Positions 32,078 through 38,473 of a stretch of DNA of 38,473 nucleotides are shown here, piece by piece. Position numbers and translations under genes: made by a program. The stretch covers positions 1 through 38,473 of the forward strand of contig LCBB01000004.1 of the NCBI GenBank assembly GCA_000996895.1, given 5' to 3'. Position 1 is the first letter of the stretch; every line of letters starts with the position of its first letter. Under the pieces are notes generated by a model. That model saw nothing but the letters and a program-made list of their open reading frames with translations, was not told the origin of the DNA and did no database searches. This DNA comes from a candidate division WWE3 bacterium GW2011_GWC2_41_23. GTDB lineage: Bacteria; Patescibacteriota; WWE3; UBA101185; UBA10185.

Positions 32078-32335
32078 GTGAACGACAGAATTAATAATAA
32101 ACAAATTAATACATATAGAAGCACCGATTTAGCAATCACAAGCTTTTTATCGCTTTCCTTTAATCTCATAGCATTGGAAAAAGTTGAGGGTAATCGTTAT
32201 GAATTTGTGTTTGAACGTACACCAGAACTAGAGAAAGCAATAGAATCCTTTTTCAACAATACCGCAAAAGTTAGTCCCACAGATTATTTCAATTCAATAA
32301 AAAGTATCAAATCGAGGATTTATTCCAGGAGTTAA
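32078..32335 (+). CDS. DUF5659-like protein, 85 aa
   Basis: YRSTDLAITSFLSLSFNLIA, then RYEFVFERTPELEKAIESFF and a closing SIKSIKSRIYSR match the layout of DUF5659, a small family common in mobile elements of uncultured bacteria. Function is unknown. The start is GTG in a hairpin loop, 6 nt after a -10-like box, without a ribosome site. It opens the operon that leads to the SSB-like protein and the primase. Confidence 0.65.
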   Translation: MNDRINNKQINTYRSTDLAITSFLSLSFNLIALEKVEGNRYEFVFERTPELEKAIESFFNNTAKVSPTDYFNSIKSIKSRIYSRS

Positions 32336-32337
32336 AG

Positions 32338-32544
32338 ATGTTGCCTGTTCAAGCAGTTATTGAGTGGAAAGAAATATACAAGAAGACAACAGGAGTTGAC
32401 CTAAGCATTGAGGACGCCACGGAAAGGGCAAATAGGATGTTTAGATTTTTATCGAATATTACGAAGCCGAAAAGAAGTAGAAAATTAAAAATTTTTGAAG
32501 GGGGTGATAAAGATGGCAAGAAAACTAACAGTAAAAAAGTCTGA
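32338..32544 (+). CDS. Small conserved-type helical protein, 68 aa
   Basis: The core (EWKEIYKKTTGVDLSIEDATE) is a short motif seen in small proteins of bacterial mobile elements, where it ends in a helix carrying ANRMFRFLS. The C-terminus is basic. The start lies 2 bp after the DUF5659-like stop and the end overlaps the SSB-like gene by 32 bp. Function is unknown. Confidence 0.6.
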   Translation: MLPVQAVIEWKEIYKKTTGVDLSIEDATERANRMFRFLSNITKPKRSRKLKIFEGGDKDGKKTNSKKV

Positions 32545-32896
32545 ATCTATCAAGCCAATTCCAGGTGATGTTTATCCTGCTAAATTGGTCCGAATTGATG
32601 ACGGAGAAGGAGGTTTTGGCGAGTATTACAAATTTGTTTTCGAGATATCAGAAGAATCTGCGTATCAAGGGGAACAAAGAACATTGCTTGCAAGCCGTAA
32701 GCTATCCAGAAGTCCGAAAGGCGAAAGTAAGCTTCTAAACATTTTAGAGGTATTAGCAGGCAACAAACTGGAGTTGGAAGAAGAAGTTGATGTTGACGAT
32801 TATGTTGGAAAGAAATGCCGAATCTTGGTTGAGGAACCAAAAGAAAGAGACGGCATGATTATCCAAAATGTCACGCAAGTTCTACCTACAAAGTAG
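32513..32896 (+). CDS. SSB-like / DUF669-type phage replication protein, 127 aa
   Basis: GDVYPAKLVRID, then EYYKFVFEIS, SRKLSRSPKGESKL and VGKKCRILVEE follow the pattern of phage DUF669-type OB-fold proteins, thought to bind single-stranded DNA beside primase or recombination genes. ATG 32513 is preferred to TTG 32495 because GGGGGTG lies upstream and the family starts here. Its location just before the primase-helicase supports a replication role. Confidence 0.65.
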   Translation: MARKLTVKKSESIKPIPGDVYPAKLVRIDDGEGGFGEYYKFVFEISEESAYQGEQRTLLASRKLSRSPKGESKLLNILEVLAGNKLELEEEVDVDDYVGKKCRILVEEPKERDGMIIQNVTQVLPTK

Positions 32897-32962
32897 TATT
32901 TAATTTTGGTCGGGGGCATTTGCTTGTACCAAGTGTCCCCTACCTACAAAGAGATTTAACAA
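32897..32962 (+). other. Leader hairpin of the primase-helicase gene
   Basis: GGTCGGGGGCA and TGTCCCCTACC form a 10-bp stem with one mismatch and one G-U, closing the small loop of CTTGTACCAAG. No U-run follows, so it is not an intrinsic terminator. It may be a control hairpin for the downstream gene. Confidence 0.4.
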
Positions 32963-35317
32963 ATGAATTATACCAATAATGAATATATAAAAGAACCTGC
33001 GGAGTTCCTAACCGATTGGGGTATCAATTATTCTGATACCAAAAAGGAACTTCGAACCCTGTGTTTATTTAGTGACTGCGATTCGGATAAATCTGACTAC
33101 AAACTAGGTCATCTATATATTTCGTCAACCACAGGGCAATATAATTGTAAAAAATGTAATGCTACGGGAAATCTCGTGACATTAGCAAAACATTTAGGCA
33201 TTGATGTTGCTACCCTATATCAGAAGCAAGGCAGGATTAAAGCACGGACTAAAAAGGCGGAGGTAAAAAACGGGCAACCTGAAAAGGTTTACGATGACGA
33301 TTTAACTAATGAAGCAGTCGAATGTCATGAGGAGCTTACTACTGCTCATCGCCAATACTTTGTAGACAGGGGGTTATCCAATGAAACAATTGATAAATAC
33401 CTGCTAGGAGAAGCCGAGGTGGGTGGTTTGCAATGGTTAACAATACCCATATTTGATGAAAATAATCGAGTAATATTTTTTAAGCTAAGAAGACTGCCAG
33501 AACAGGAAGAAACTAATCCTACAAAATATAGATATACGAAAGACGCCGAAGCTAGTGTTTACGGTGTAGAAATTCTAAAAGATGTGTTAAATGAGCCAGT
33601 CATTATTACCGAAGGTGAACTTGATTGTCTTGTATTAAGGGATTTAGGTTTTAAGGCTGTATCTTCTACTGGTGGTGCAGGTACTTTCAAAAATAAATGG
33701 GTAGATTACTTTGATAAGGTCTCTGCTGTATTTTTTGCATTTGATAATGATGAAGTTGGAATTCGTGAAGCCGTTAATCACGCCAAACTGTTTAGAAACA
33801 AAGACGTCTATATAGTAGATATACCTAAAATTGAAGGCATAAAAGACATTTCTAACTACAGAACAAGTCAAAAGACTAAGGAAGATTTTGAAAAATTACT
33901 AAAAGAAGCTAGAAAGTATGACCCCTATAAGTTAGAGTTTTCAGGTATTCAGTTTGCAGATGCTTTAACAGAATTTATTCCCGCACAGTATTTCACTTCG
34001 AATAATGCATATTTGACCCTACAACTGAATGTTAAAAATGAGGATACCGTGGATAAAGAGACCTATGTAATCAACTCTGAAAGGCAAATAGTCCCTTTAG
34101 GTTTATTTCTTAAGACGAATAACTATCTTTCTACAAGAGAACCAAAATTTCCTCAAAGATGGTCAACTGAATCATTGGATAGATATTTGAAGAAAAACGA
34201 TATATCATTAGACTACTTTTCTTTACTTGATAAAACCGTCGGGACGCTAAAATATTATCTGGACCTTAATCACGAGGATTGGTATCTGGTTGTAGCTCTC
34301 TGGGTTTGGGGAACATACTTTTATAGGCTTTTCGGTTCATATCCCTATTTCAACATCAATGGACTTATGAACTCAGGCAAGACAAAACTGCTTGAGTTAT
34401 GCAGTGAGCTGGCTTTCAATGGTAAATTCTTAATGGGTAGCACTCCTGCTTTTGTTATAAGGGAAATACACGAAAATAGTTCTACGATATTTTTAGATGA
34501 GGTGGAAAGCCTAAAAAAGGCTTCTACACCTGAAGCACAAACATTGTCCTTAATGCTTAATTCTGGTTACAAGGCAGGTCCACGAGTTGGAAAAATGCAA
34601 CCTACAGGTACAAAGGGTTGGGATTCAAAAGAATACGACCCCTACTCCCCTAAAATGATTGCAGGCATAAGCGATGTGTCCGAAACATTACAATCCCGTT
34701 CCTTAAACTTAACTATGCTTGCAAGCAACAATAAGGAAATTAAAAACCGAGAGCTTGAAACAACTTCACGTTCTTTCAAGGAGTTAAGAGACGGTTACTA
34801 CTTATCCGTGATGGACCTGCATAAAGAAATGTTCAAAACATATAAGACATTAACAGAAACCAATATTCAGGGACGAAATTGGGAAGTGTGGCGACCCATT
34901 TTTACATTGGCAAAAGTTATTGATGATAGAACCCAGCGAGATGGTTTAACCTACAACTTGGTTAGAGATTTTGCTTTAGACCGAATACATATCGCATCTA
35001 GTGTATCTGCCGATGACCAAACTGTAATTCAGCTACTTTTAGCCTTAAAAGACATGATGGAAAGTGAGACAAAACGAGAGGCATTTTATCCGACAATAAA
35101 TCTTAAGACTTTTTTGAAAACAGAGCATGCCGATGACTTTGGATGGCTAGAAAGCACTAACTATATAGGCGTATTGCTTAGAAGGTCTGGTGTAGTTCTA
35201 CAAGGGTCTGAAATAAGACGATTAGGCGGTAAACCAATGAGAGGTTATCTTTTGAACCTAGATGTAATAAATGAGCGACTAAAAGCCTTGGGATTTGAAT
35301 ATGGCGAAATCAAGTAA
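32963..35317 (+). CDS. Zinc-finger/Toprim primase fused to P-loop helicase, 784 aa
   Basis: A CHC2-like zinc finger opens the protein (Cys34, Cys39, CKKC at about 62-65). A Toprim domain follows with VIITEGELDCLVL and FAFDNDEVG (about 205-265). The C-terminal half has a helicase-like ATPase with Walker A GLMNSGKTKLLEL and Walker B TIFLDEVES. This is the build of plasmid and phage primase-helicases that act at the element's own fork. It differs from the PriPol type of module 2 and the initiator type of module 1. Iteron-like repeats begin immediately after its stop codon. Confidence 0.85.
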   Translation: MNYTNNEYIKEPAEFLTDWGINYSDTKKELRTLCLFSDCDSDKSDYKLGHLYISSTTGQYNCKKCNATGNLVTLAKHLGIDVATLYQKQGRIKARTKKAEVKNGQPEKVYDDDLTNEAVECHEELTTAHRQYFVDRGLSNETIDKYLLGEAEVGGLQWLTIPIFDENNRVIFFKLRRLPEQEETNPTKYRYTKDAEASVYGVEILKDVLNEPVIITEGELDCLVLRDLGFKAVSSTGGAGTFKNKWVDYFDKVSAVFFAFDNDEVGIREAVNHAKLFRNKDVYIVDIPKIEGIKDISNYRTSQKTKEDFEKLLKEARKYDPYKLEFSGIQFADALTEFIPAQYFTSNNAYLTLQLNVKNEDTVDKETYVINSERQIVPLGLFLKTNNYLSTREPKFPQRWSTESLDRYLKKNDISLDYFSLLDKTVGTLKYYLDLNHEDWYLVVALWVWGTYFYRLFGSYPYFNINGLMNSGKTKLLELCSELAFNGKFLMGSTPAFVIREIHENSSTIFLDEVESLKKASTPEAQTLSLMLNSGYKAGPRVGKMQPTGTKGWDSKEYDPYSPKMIAGISDVSETLQSRSLNLTMLASNNKEIKNRELETTSRSFKELRDGYYLSVMDLHKEMFKTYKTLTETNIQGRNWEVWRPIFTLAKVIDDRTQRDGLTYNLVRDFALDRIHIASSVSADDQTVIQLLLALKDMMESETKREAFYPTINLKTFLKTEHADDFGWLESTNYIGVLLRRSGVVLQGSEIRRLGGKPMRGYLLNLDVINERLKALGFEYGEIK

Positions 35318-35331
35318 CATTTGTAACACCT

Positions 35332-35460
35332 ACGCTTATACATTGTCACAGCGACAATATTTCCCGTTACAAAAATGTTACACATCAAGATGTAGTATTT
35401 GTAACATTTCTGTTACAGGCTTATTTGTTGTCGCTAAAGGATATTATGTTTAATGTAACA
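35332..35460. repeat. Iteron-like cluster of TGTAACA/TGTTACA repeats
   Basis: TGTAACA occurs at 35332, 35400 and 35454, and its reverse complement TGTTACA at 35376 and 35411, with a near-copy CGTTACA at 35365. One pair forms a dyad, TGTAACA-TTTC-TGTTACA (35400-35417). A separate dyad ATTGTC-ACAGC-GACAAT lies at about 35342-35358. Such clusters next to a replication gene are typical of an origin or an initiator or repressor binding region. Confidence 0.65.
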
Positions 35461-35700
35461 AAAATACAAAAATATGAGGACTTAACAAAACTTAACATTT
35501 CAGAGCTTATGGTATATGAGATTGAACTTCAGTCTTACCTTCAAACACACGAGCCCGATATGTCAAAACAAGGAACAGTGGATGTAAATGACAGACCTTT
35601 TGACAGACAACTTTATGAAGAAAAGAAGCAACAATGGTATTCAATTTGGGTCGAGTATTTTACGCGACCTGTTGAGGAAGGACTAGATATTAAGTTATAA
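35446..35700 (+). CDS. Small helical protein of unknown function, 84 aa
   Basis: ATG 35446 has AAAGGA 4 nt upstream and is preferred to the TTG at 35425 in the ORF track. The product is charged and helical (LNISELMVYEIELQSYLQTH) with no named motif. One iteron copy lies within its first codons. Its TAA stop lies inside the TATAAT box of the LSR3 leader. Confidence 0.55.
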   Translation: MFNVTKIQKYEDLTKLNISELMVYEIELQSYLQTHEPDMSKQGTVDVNDRPFDRQLYEEKKQQWYSIWVEYFTRPVEEGLDIKL

Positions 35701-35701
35701 T
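35696..35701 (+). promoter_or_regulatory. -10 box of the LSR3 leader RNA
   Basis: TATAAT overlaps the TAA stop at 35698-35700 and ends 5 nt before stem A at 35707, identical in arrangement to LSR1 and LSR2. Confidence 0.65.
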
Positions 35702-35706
35702 TTTAG

Positions 35707-35795
35707 TGTTGAATAGATTTAGTTACGAATGTGTAAATAGCCGTATTGGTATAAATGCATTCGTGCATCTATTCAACAACCAGTACGGCTTTTTA
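35707..35795 (+). promoter_or_regulatory. Interleaved inverted-repeat (A-B-A'-B') leader RNA upstream of LSR3
   Basis: A1 TGTTGAATAGAT (35707-35718) pairs perfectly with ATCTATTCAACA (35767-35778). A2 ACGAATG (35725-35731) pairs with CATTCGT (35758-35764). B (35734-35750, containing AGCCGTATTGGT) pairs with ACCAGTACGGCT and the following Us (35779-35795) through 16 pairs with one G-U and one U-U mismatch. B' again starts directly after A1'. The U-U mismatch sits at the same place in stem B as in the LSR2 leader. The LSR3 ATG follows 7 nt later. Confidence 0.8.
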
Positions 35796-35802
35796 TATTA
35801 AT

Positions 35803-37449
35803 ATGGATTTTTTAGTAAACAAAGATATACAAAATAAAAACGGCATTGAATACTGTAGAAAATCTACGGAGTCAGAAGACCGCCAAGCCTTTTCTCTTAA
35901 AGACCAACATGATGTCAATTTTAAAGTAGCGGAAAGATATGGTGTAAAAGTTAAAAAATCGCTTCAGGAATCAATGTCTGCCAAGAAAAGAGGAAGACCG
36001 TTTTTCAATGAAATGGTTGCAAGTGTTGAAAGTGGTAAATATGAAGTCATTGTATGTTGGGCATTAAACCGTTTAGCCCGTAATTCAGTTGATGGTGCGA
36101 TGCTAATTGAGTTGATGGATAATAAAAAGCTTCATGCAATTCTAACTCCTGGAAAAGTCTACTATAACAGTGGCGACGACAAGCTGTTACTTCAAATAGA
36201 ATTTGGATTAGCTAAGAAATATTCCGATGATTTAGGACCTACTGTGTTAAGAGGTATGTATTCAAAGCTTAAGCGTGGTTGGTATCCTGGTCCTGCAAAG
36301 CCTGGTTATATCAATAGAAAAGAAAAAGGCGAAATAATACAGGTAATAGATGAAGAACGATTTCCACTATTAAGAAAGGGTATTGAAATGTACCTAGAAG
36401 GAGCAAGAGTCGAACATGTACTTGAGCTACTAAATGATAAGTGGGGTTATAAAACCATACAAACTGAAAAAACAGGAAATAAACCTTTATCAATATCAAG
36501 CTTTTATCGAATACTAAACGACAGTTTTTACTTTGGAAAAATAGTGTGGAACGGTGAGGAAGGTGAGCTTAATCCCGAAGTACCAAAACTTGTGTCCGAG
36601 AAAGAGTTCTGGGATATACAACGAAGACTTGGTGCAAAAGGTATTTCAAGACCTTCAAAACACATGGAAGTCCCCTACCGAAGCATCATTAAATGTTCAG
36701 AGTGTGGAAGCGCCATAATCACTTACCCCAAAATTAAGAAACTAGCTTCAGGAGAAACAGTAGTTTATTTATATGCTAAATGTTCAAGCAAAAAACATTG
36801 TACACAGAAGCACATCTCCGTTTCAAAAATTGAAAAGCAACTTAATGAGATTGTGAAAACCGTAGAAGTGTCTCAAGACTTCCATGATTGGTTTTTGAAA
36901 TGGCTAAAACACGACCATCAAGTTGAAACTACTGAAACCGAAGTTCTACTACAAAGAATAGACGCACAGATTGAAATCCAACATAAACGAAGAAATAATT
37001 TATTTGAGATGAGACTTAATGGCGAAGCGGTTGAAGTTGAGTATAGGACCAAGAAAGAAGAAATCGAAGTTGAAATCAAAAGATTGGAAAAAGAAAGAGC
37101 GGGGGTTAAGTACGCGTCTGACGATTGGATTAAAAGAGCTGAAAAACGCATTAACTACGCTTTATACGCAAGAGACACTTTAGAAAATGGTGATTACTTA
37201 CAAAAATCAAGTGTACTTTCGGATTTGGGTTCGAACTTTTTGCTAAAAGAGGGTTTACTCTTTGCTGACATAGACCCGATGCTTGCCGTCTTCAAAAAAC
37301 ACTATGAAATTGTTAATAAGGATTTAATAGGGTTCGAACTGGAAGATAAGTTGTTAAATCAAGCTAACTCTGAAATTTTGAAATCATGGCTGGGGGATAG
37401 GGATTCGAACCCCAATAGGCGGGACCAAAACCCGCAGTCCTACCGTTAG
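35803..37449 (+). CDS. Large serine recombinase 3, 548 aa, ending inside tRNA-Gln
   Basis: ATG 35803 is used because the track start at 35755 lies within the leader RNA stems. The resolvase domain has YCRKS (Ser21) followed by FSLKDQ. A recombinase domain, a zinc ribbon (KCSECGSA, then KCSSKKHCTQ) and a coiled coil (about 400-450) follow. The last 20 codons plus stop (from WLGDRDSNPNRR) are antisense tRNA-Gln, so this C-terminus comes from the host attachment site; in the excised circle the protein would end differently. This fixes tRNA-Gln as the integration target of module 3. Confidence 0.92.
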   Translation: MDFLVNKDIQNKNGIEYCRKSTESEDRQAFSLKDQHDVNFKVAERYGVKVKKSLQESMSAKKRGRPFFNEMVASVESGKYEVIVCWALNRLARNSVDGAMLIELMDNKKLHAILTPGKVYYNSGDDKLLLQIEFGLAKKYSDDLGPTVLRGMYSKLKRGWYPGPAKPGYINRKEKGEIIQVIDEERFPLLRKGIEMYLEGARVEHVLELLNDKWGYKTIQTEKTGNKPLSISSFYRILNDSFYFGKIVWNGEEGELNPEVPKLVSEKEFWDIQRRLGAKGISRPSKHMEVPYRSIIKCSECGSAIITYPKIKKLASGETVVYLYAKCSSKKHCTQKHISVSKIEKQLNEIVKTVEVSQDFHDWFLKWLKHDHQVETTETEVLLQRIDAQIEIQHKRRNNLFEMRLNGEAVEVEYRTKKEEIEVEIKRLEKERAGVKYASDDWIKRAEKRINYALYARDTLENGDYLQKSSVLSDLGSNFLLKEGLLFADIDPMLAVFKKHYEIVNKDLIGFELEDKLLNQANSEILKSWLGDRDSNPNRRDQNPQSYR

Positions 37450-37460
37450 ACGATCCCCCA
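37387..37460 (-). tRNA. tRNA-Gln (anticodon TTG), CCA encoded
   Basis: The minus strand folds into a complete cloverleaf: acceptor TGGGGGA/TCCCCCA, D-arm GTCTAACGGTAGGAC, anticodon arm GCGGG-TTTTGGT-CCCGC with TTG in the loop, T-arm TGGGG-TTCGAAT-CCCTA, discriminator G and genomic CCA. It is intact, so integration of the module at its 3' end rebuilt the gene. The LSR3 frame overlaps 63 bases of it on the other strand. Confidence 0.93.
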
Positions 37461-37470
37461 ACGACAAACT

Positions 37471-37479
37471 ATTATAGCA
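37471..37479 (-). promoter_or_regulatory. Extended -10 promoter of tRNA-Gln
   Basis: On the minus strand TGCTATAAT ends 10 nt before the tRNA 5' end. The TG-N-TATAAT form can work without a good -35, and none is obvious. Confidence 0.6.
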
Positions 37480-37507
37480 TCTGCGAAACCCTCTCCGACC
37501 ACAGTAA

Positions 37508-38323
37508 TTACCGCTCCAACAACCCTCTCAACCTCCCCATCTCCGCTGCCATCGCCTCTTCTCCGCACAACACCGTTCCTTTTTCTTTCACAAAATTCTT
37601 AAATAGATTAAACTTTCCTTCCGGGATCTTTGGGTTTAAAGCAATATCGGCGTCCTCTAAATTCTTTTTAGCCATTTGGTTAAGTAACATTTGATAAGAC
37701 AGTCTGAAAATCTCCCTCGCATTTAATTTCATTTGCCCTTCCATCGCCGCGGTCAGTGGAAAAATGTTTCCGTACAGGTTGACGCCGATTACAATATCAG
37801 CTCCCATTCTTCTAACCTCTTCCGTAGGTATGGGTGTTGAATTTCCTCCGTCTACCAATCTTTTACCGTTAATATCTACAGGCGCCAGAACAATGGGTAT
37901 TGAAATACTCGCCCTTATAGCCGTCGCCAAATTGCCCCCATCAAGATATACAGTTTCTCCGGTTAAAATATCGGTCGTCGCAGCTTTAAAAGGGATTTTC
38001 AAGTCTTCAATCTTTGCCCCGCGCAGATAATTTTCCAAAAATGCCACGAACTTGTTTCCTTTCAACAAGCCAAGCTCCGCCCTGGGATCCGATAAAGCGT
38101 GAAACATATCCAGGTAACCAATATTATCAACGATCTTCTCAAGTTCTCCGATATTTCCATAATAAGCATACAAACCCCCGACAAGAGCTCCGATACTCGA
38201 ACCTGTTATGTAATCAATGGAAATTCCGTTCTTTTCGAGAACTTTTAAAACCCCGATATGCGCAAGGCCTCTCCAGCCCCCGCTTCCCAAAGCCAAACCG
38301 ATCTTTACTTTTTTTCTGCTCAT
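37508..38323 (-). CDS. Patatin-like phospholipase (RssA/YlbK type), 271 aa
   Basis: The oxyanion loop GSGGWRGLAHIGVL, the nucleophile elbow GSSIG (Ser about 43) and the catalytic VDGG (Asp about 158) make a complete Ser-Asp dyad of the bacterial patatin family, which hydrolyses acyl esters of lipids. No signal peptide is seen, so it acts in the cytoplasm or at the inner membrane face. Its ATG overlaps the upstream TGA (ATGA), so it is coupled to the preceding gene. Its composition and position place it in the chromosomal flank right of the tRNA. Confidence 0.9.
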   Translation of the reverse strand: MSRKKVKIGLALGSGGWRGLAHIGVLKVLEKNGISIDYITGSSIGALVGGLYAYYGNIGELEKIVDNIGYLDMFHALSDPRAELGLLKGNKFVAFLENYLRGAKIEDLKIPFKAATTDILTGETVYLDGGNLATAIRASISIPIVLAPVDINGKRLVDGGNSTPIPTEEVRRMGADIVIGVNLYGNIFPLTAAMEGQMKLNAREIFRLSYQMLLNQMAKKNLEDADIALNPKIPEGKFNLFKNFVKEKGTVLCGEEAMAAEMGRLRGLLER

Positions 38324-38473
38324 TTTATTTCAACAAAAGTTTCATCAATTAAATTCCCGAACCCGTCTTCCATCGTAAGCTTATACTCTCCCGGGTTTAA
38401 GTTGCTAATATCTCCGAAGATCTCGTAATAAACATAAGTTTCCTCTTCGGTGAATTCATTGTCCCTTAAGACC
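38320..38473 (-). CDS. C-terminal end of an unidentified protein (partial)
   Basis: The minus-strand frame is open from the window edge to a TGA at 38322-38320. The visible 50 residues (YYEIFGDISNLNPGEYKLTM, then ETFVEIK) look like an extracytoplasmic beta-sandwich domain. The 4-bp overlap with the patatin start indicates an operon. The rest of the gene is outside the window. Confidence 0.7.
   Translation of the reverse strand, partial: VLRDNEFTEEETYVYYEIFGDISNLNPGEYKLTMEDGFGNLIDETFVEIK

Larger units (their letters stand above)
17641..37389. mobile_element. Module 3: LSR3 integrative element inserted at tRNA-Gln (left boundary uncertain)
   Basis: The right junction is the 3' end of tRNA-Gln, inside the LSR3 frame. 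The left boundary could be before the giant protease (17641) or in the divergent region near 28730. Contents include the RT gene, SSB-like protein, primase-helicase, iterons and LSR3. Confidence 0.5.

Noticed and set aside
35755-35802. N-terminal 16-residue extension of LSR3 from the ORF track
   Set aside because: It would be translated from stem A' and B' of the leader RNA and has no counterpart in LSR1 or LSR2.
1-38473. CRISPR arrays or Cas genes
   Set aside because: No regularly spaced direct repeats or Cas motifs were seen; the only tandem pattern is the coding repeat of the giant protease.

Overview
The window is AT-rich, gene-dense bacterial DNA. Its style suggests a Candidate Phyla Radiation (Patescibacteria) genome: many genes lack a Shine-Dalgarno sequence and start about 6 nt after a -10 box, small DUF5659-type proteins are present, and there is a giant cadherin-like-repeat protease and several large serine recombinases (LSRs). 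This placement is inference; no rRNA or ribosomal protein gene is present to fix the phylum. UGA is used as a stop (for example at the ATGA/GTGA gene overlaps), so this is not a UGA-recoding lineage.

Layout. Positions 1-310 look chromosomal: the 3' end of a plus-strand gene and a 47-aa minus-strand gene, converging on a shared terminator. The right end is also chromosomal: tRNA-Gln(TTG) on the minus strand (37387-37460), a patatin-like phospholipase, and the end of a further gene translationally coupled to it. Between them lie three successive modules, each with an LSR gene at its right end. Module 1 (about 390-7560) carries a HEPN-like gene, a minus-strand operon (membrane protein, Mrr-like nuclease, DUF4238 protein), a ribbon-helix-helix-like protein, a replication-initiator-like protein and LSR1. 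Module 2 (about 7560-17640) carries a membrane protein, a DUF3892 protein, an XRE/ImmA regulator pair, a decayed ADP-ribose-related operon, a second ribbon-helix-helix-like protein, a PriPol/D5 primase-helicase and LSR2. Module 3 (about 17640-37390) carries a 3577-aa surface subtilisin with about 24 Ig/cadherin-like repeats, a reverse transcriptase operon, an SSB-like protein, a Toprim primase-helicase, iteron-like repeats and LSR3. The LSR3 reading frame ends inside the antisense strand of tRNA-Gln. The modules look like stacked integrative elements, each with its own replication genes and different cargo, some of it defence-like. Only the right-hand tRNA junction is visible directly; the other boundaries are inferred.

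The most unusual signal is a repeated RNA architecture. All three LSR genes are preceded by an 80-110 nt leader with interleaved inverted repeats in the order A-B-A'-B'. Stem A is about 20 bp, stem B about 15 bp, and B' directly abuts A'. The stem sequences differ completely between copies while pairing, including G-U pairs, is kept. In all three a -10 box overlaps the stop codon of the preceding gene and sits exactly 5 nt before stem A. A fourth copy with the same topology and spacing precedes the module 1 cargo operon, where B' can alternatively form an intrinsic terminator directly against the start codon. This looks like an undescribed family of bistable or pseudoknotted control RNAs for mobile-element genes. 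A less similar interleaved structure precedes the module 2 ADP-ribose operon.
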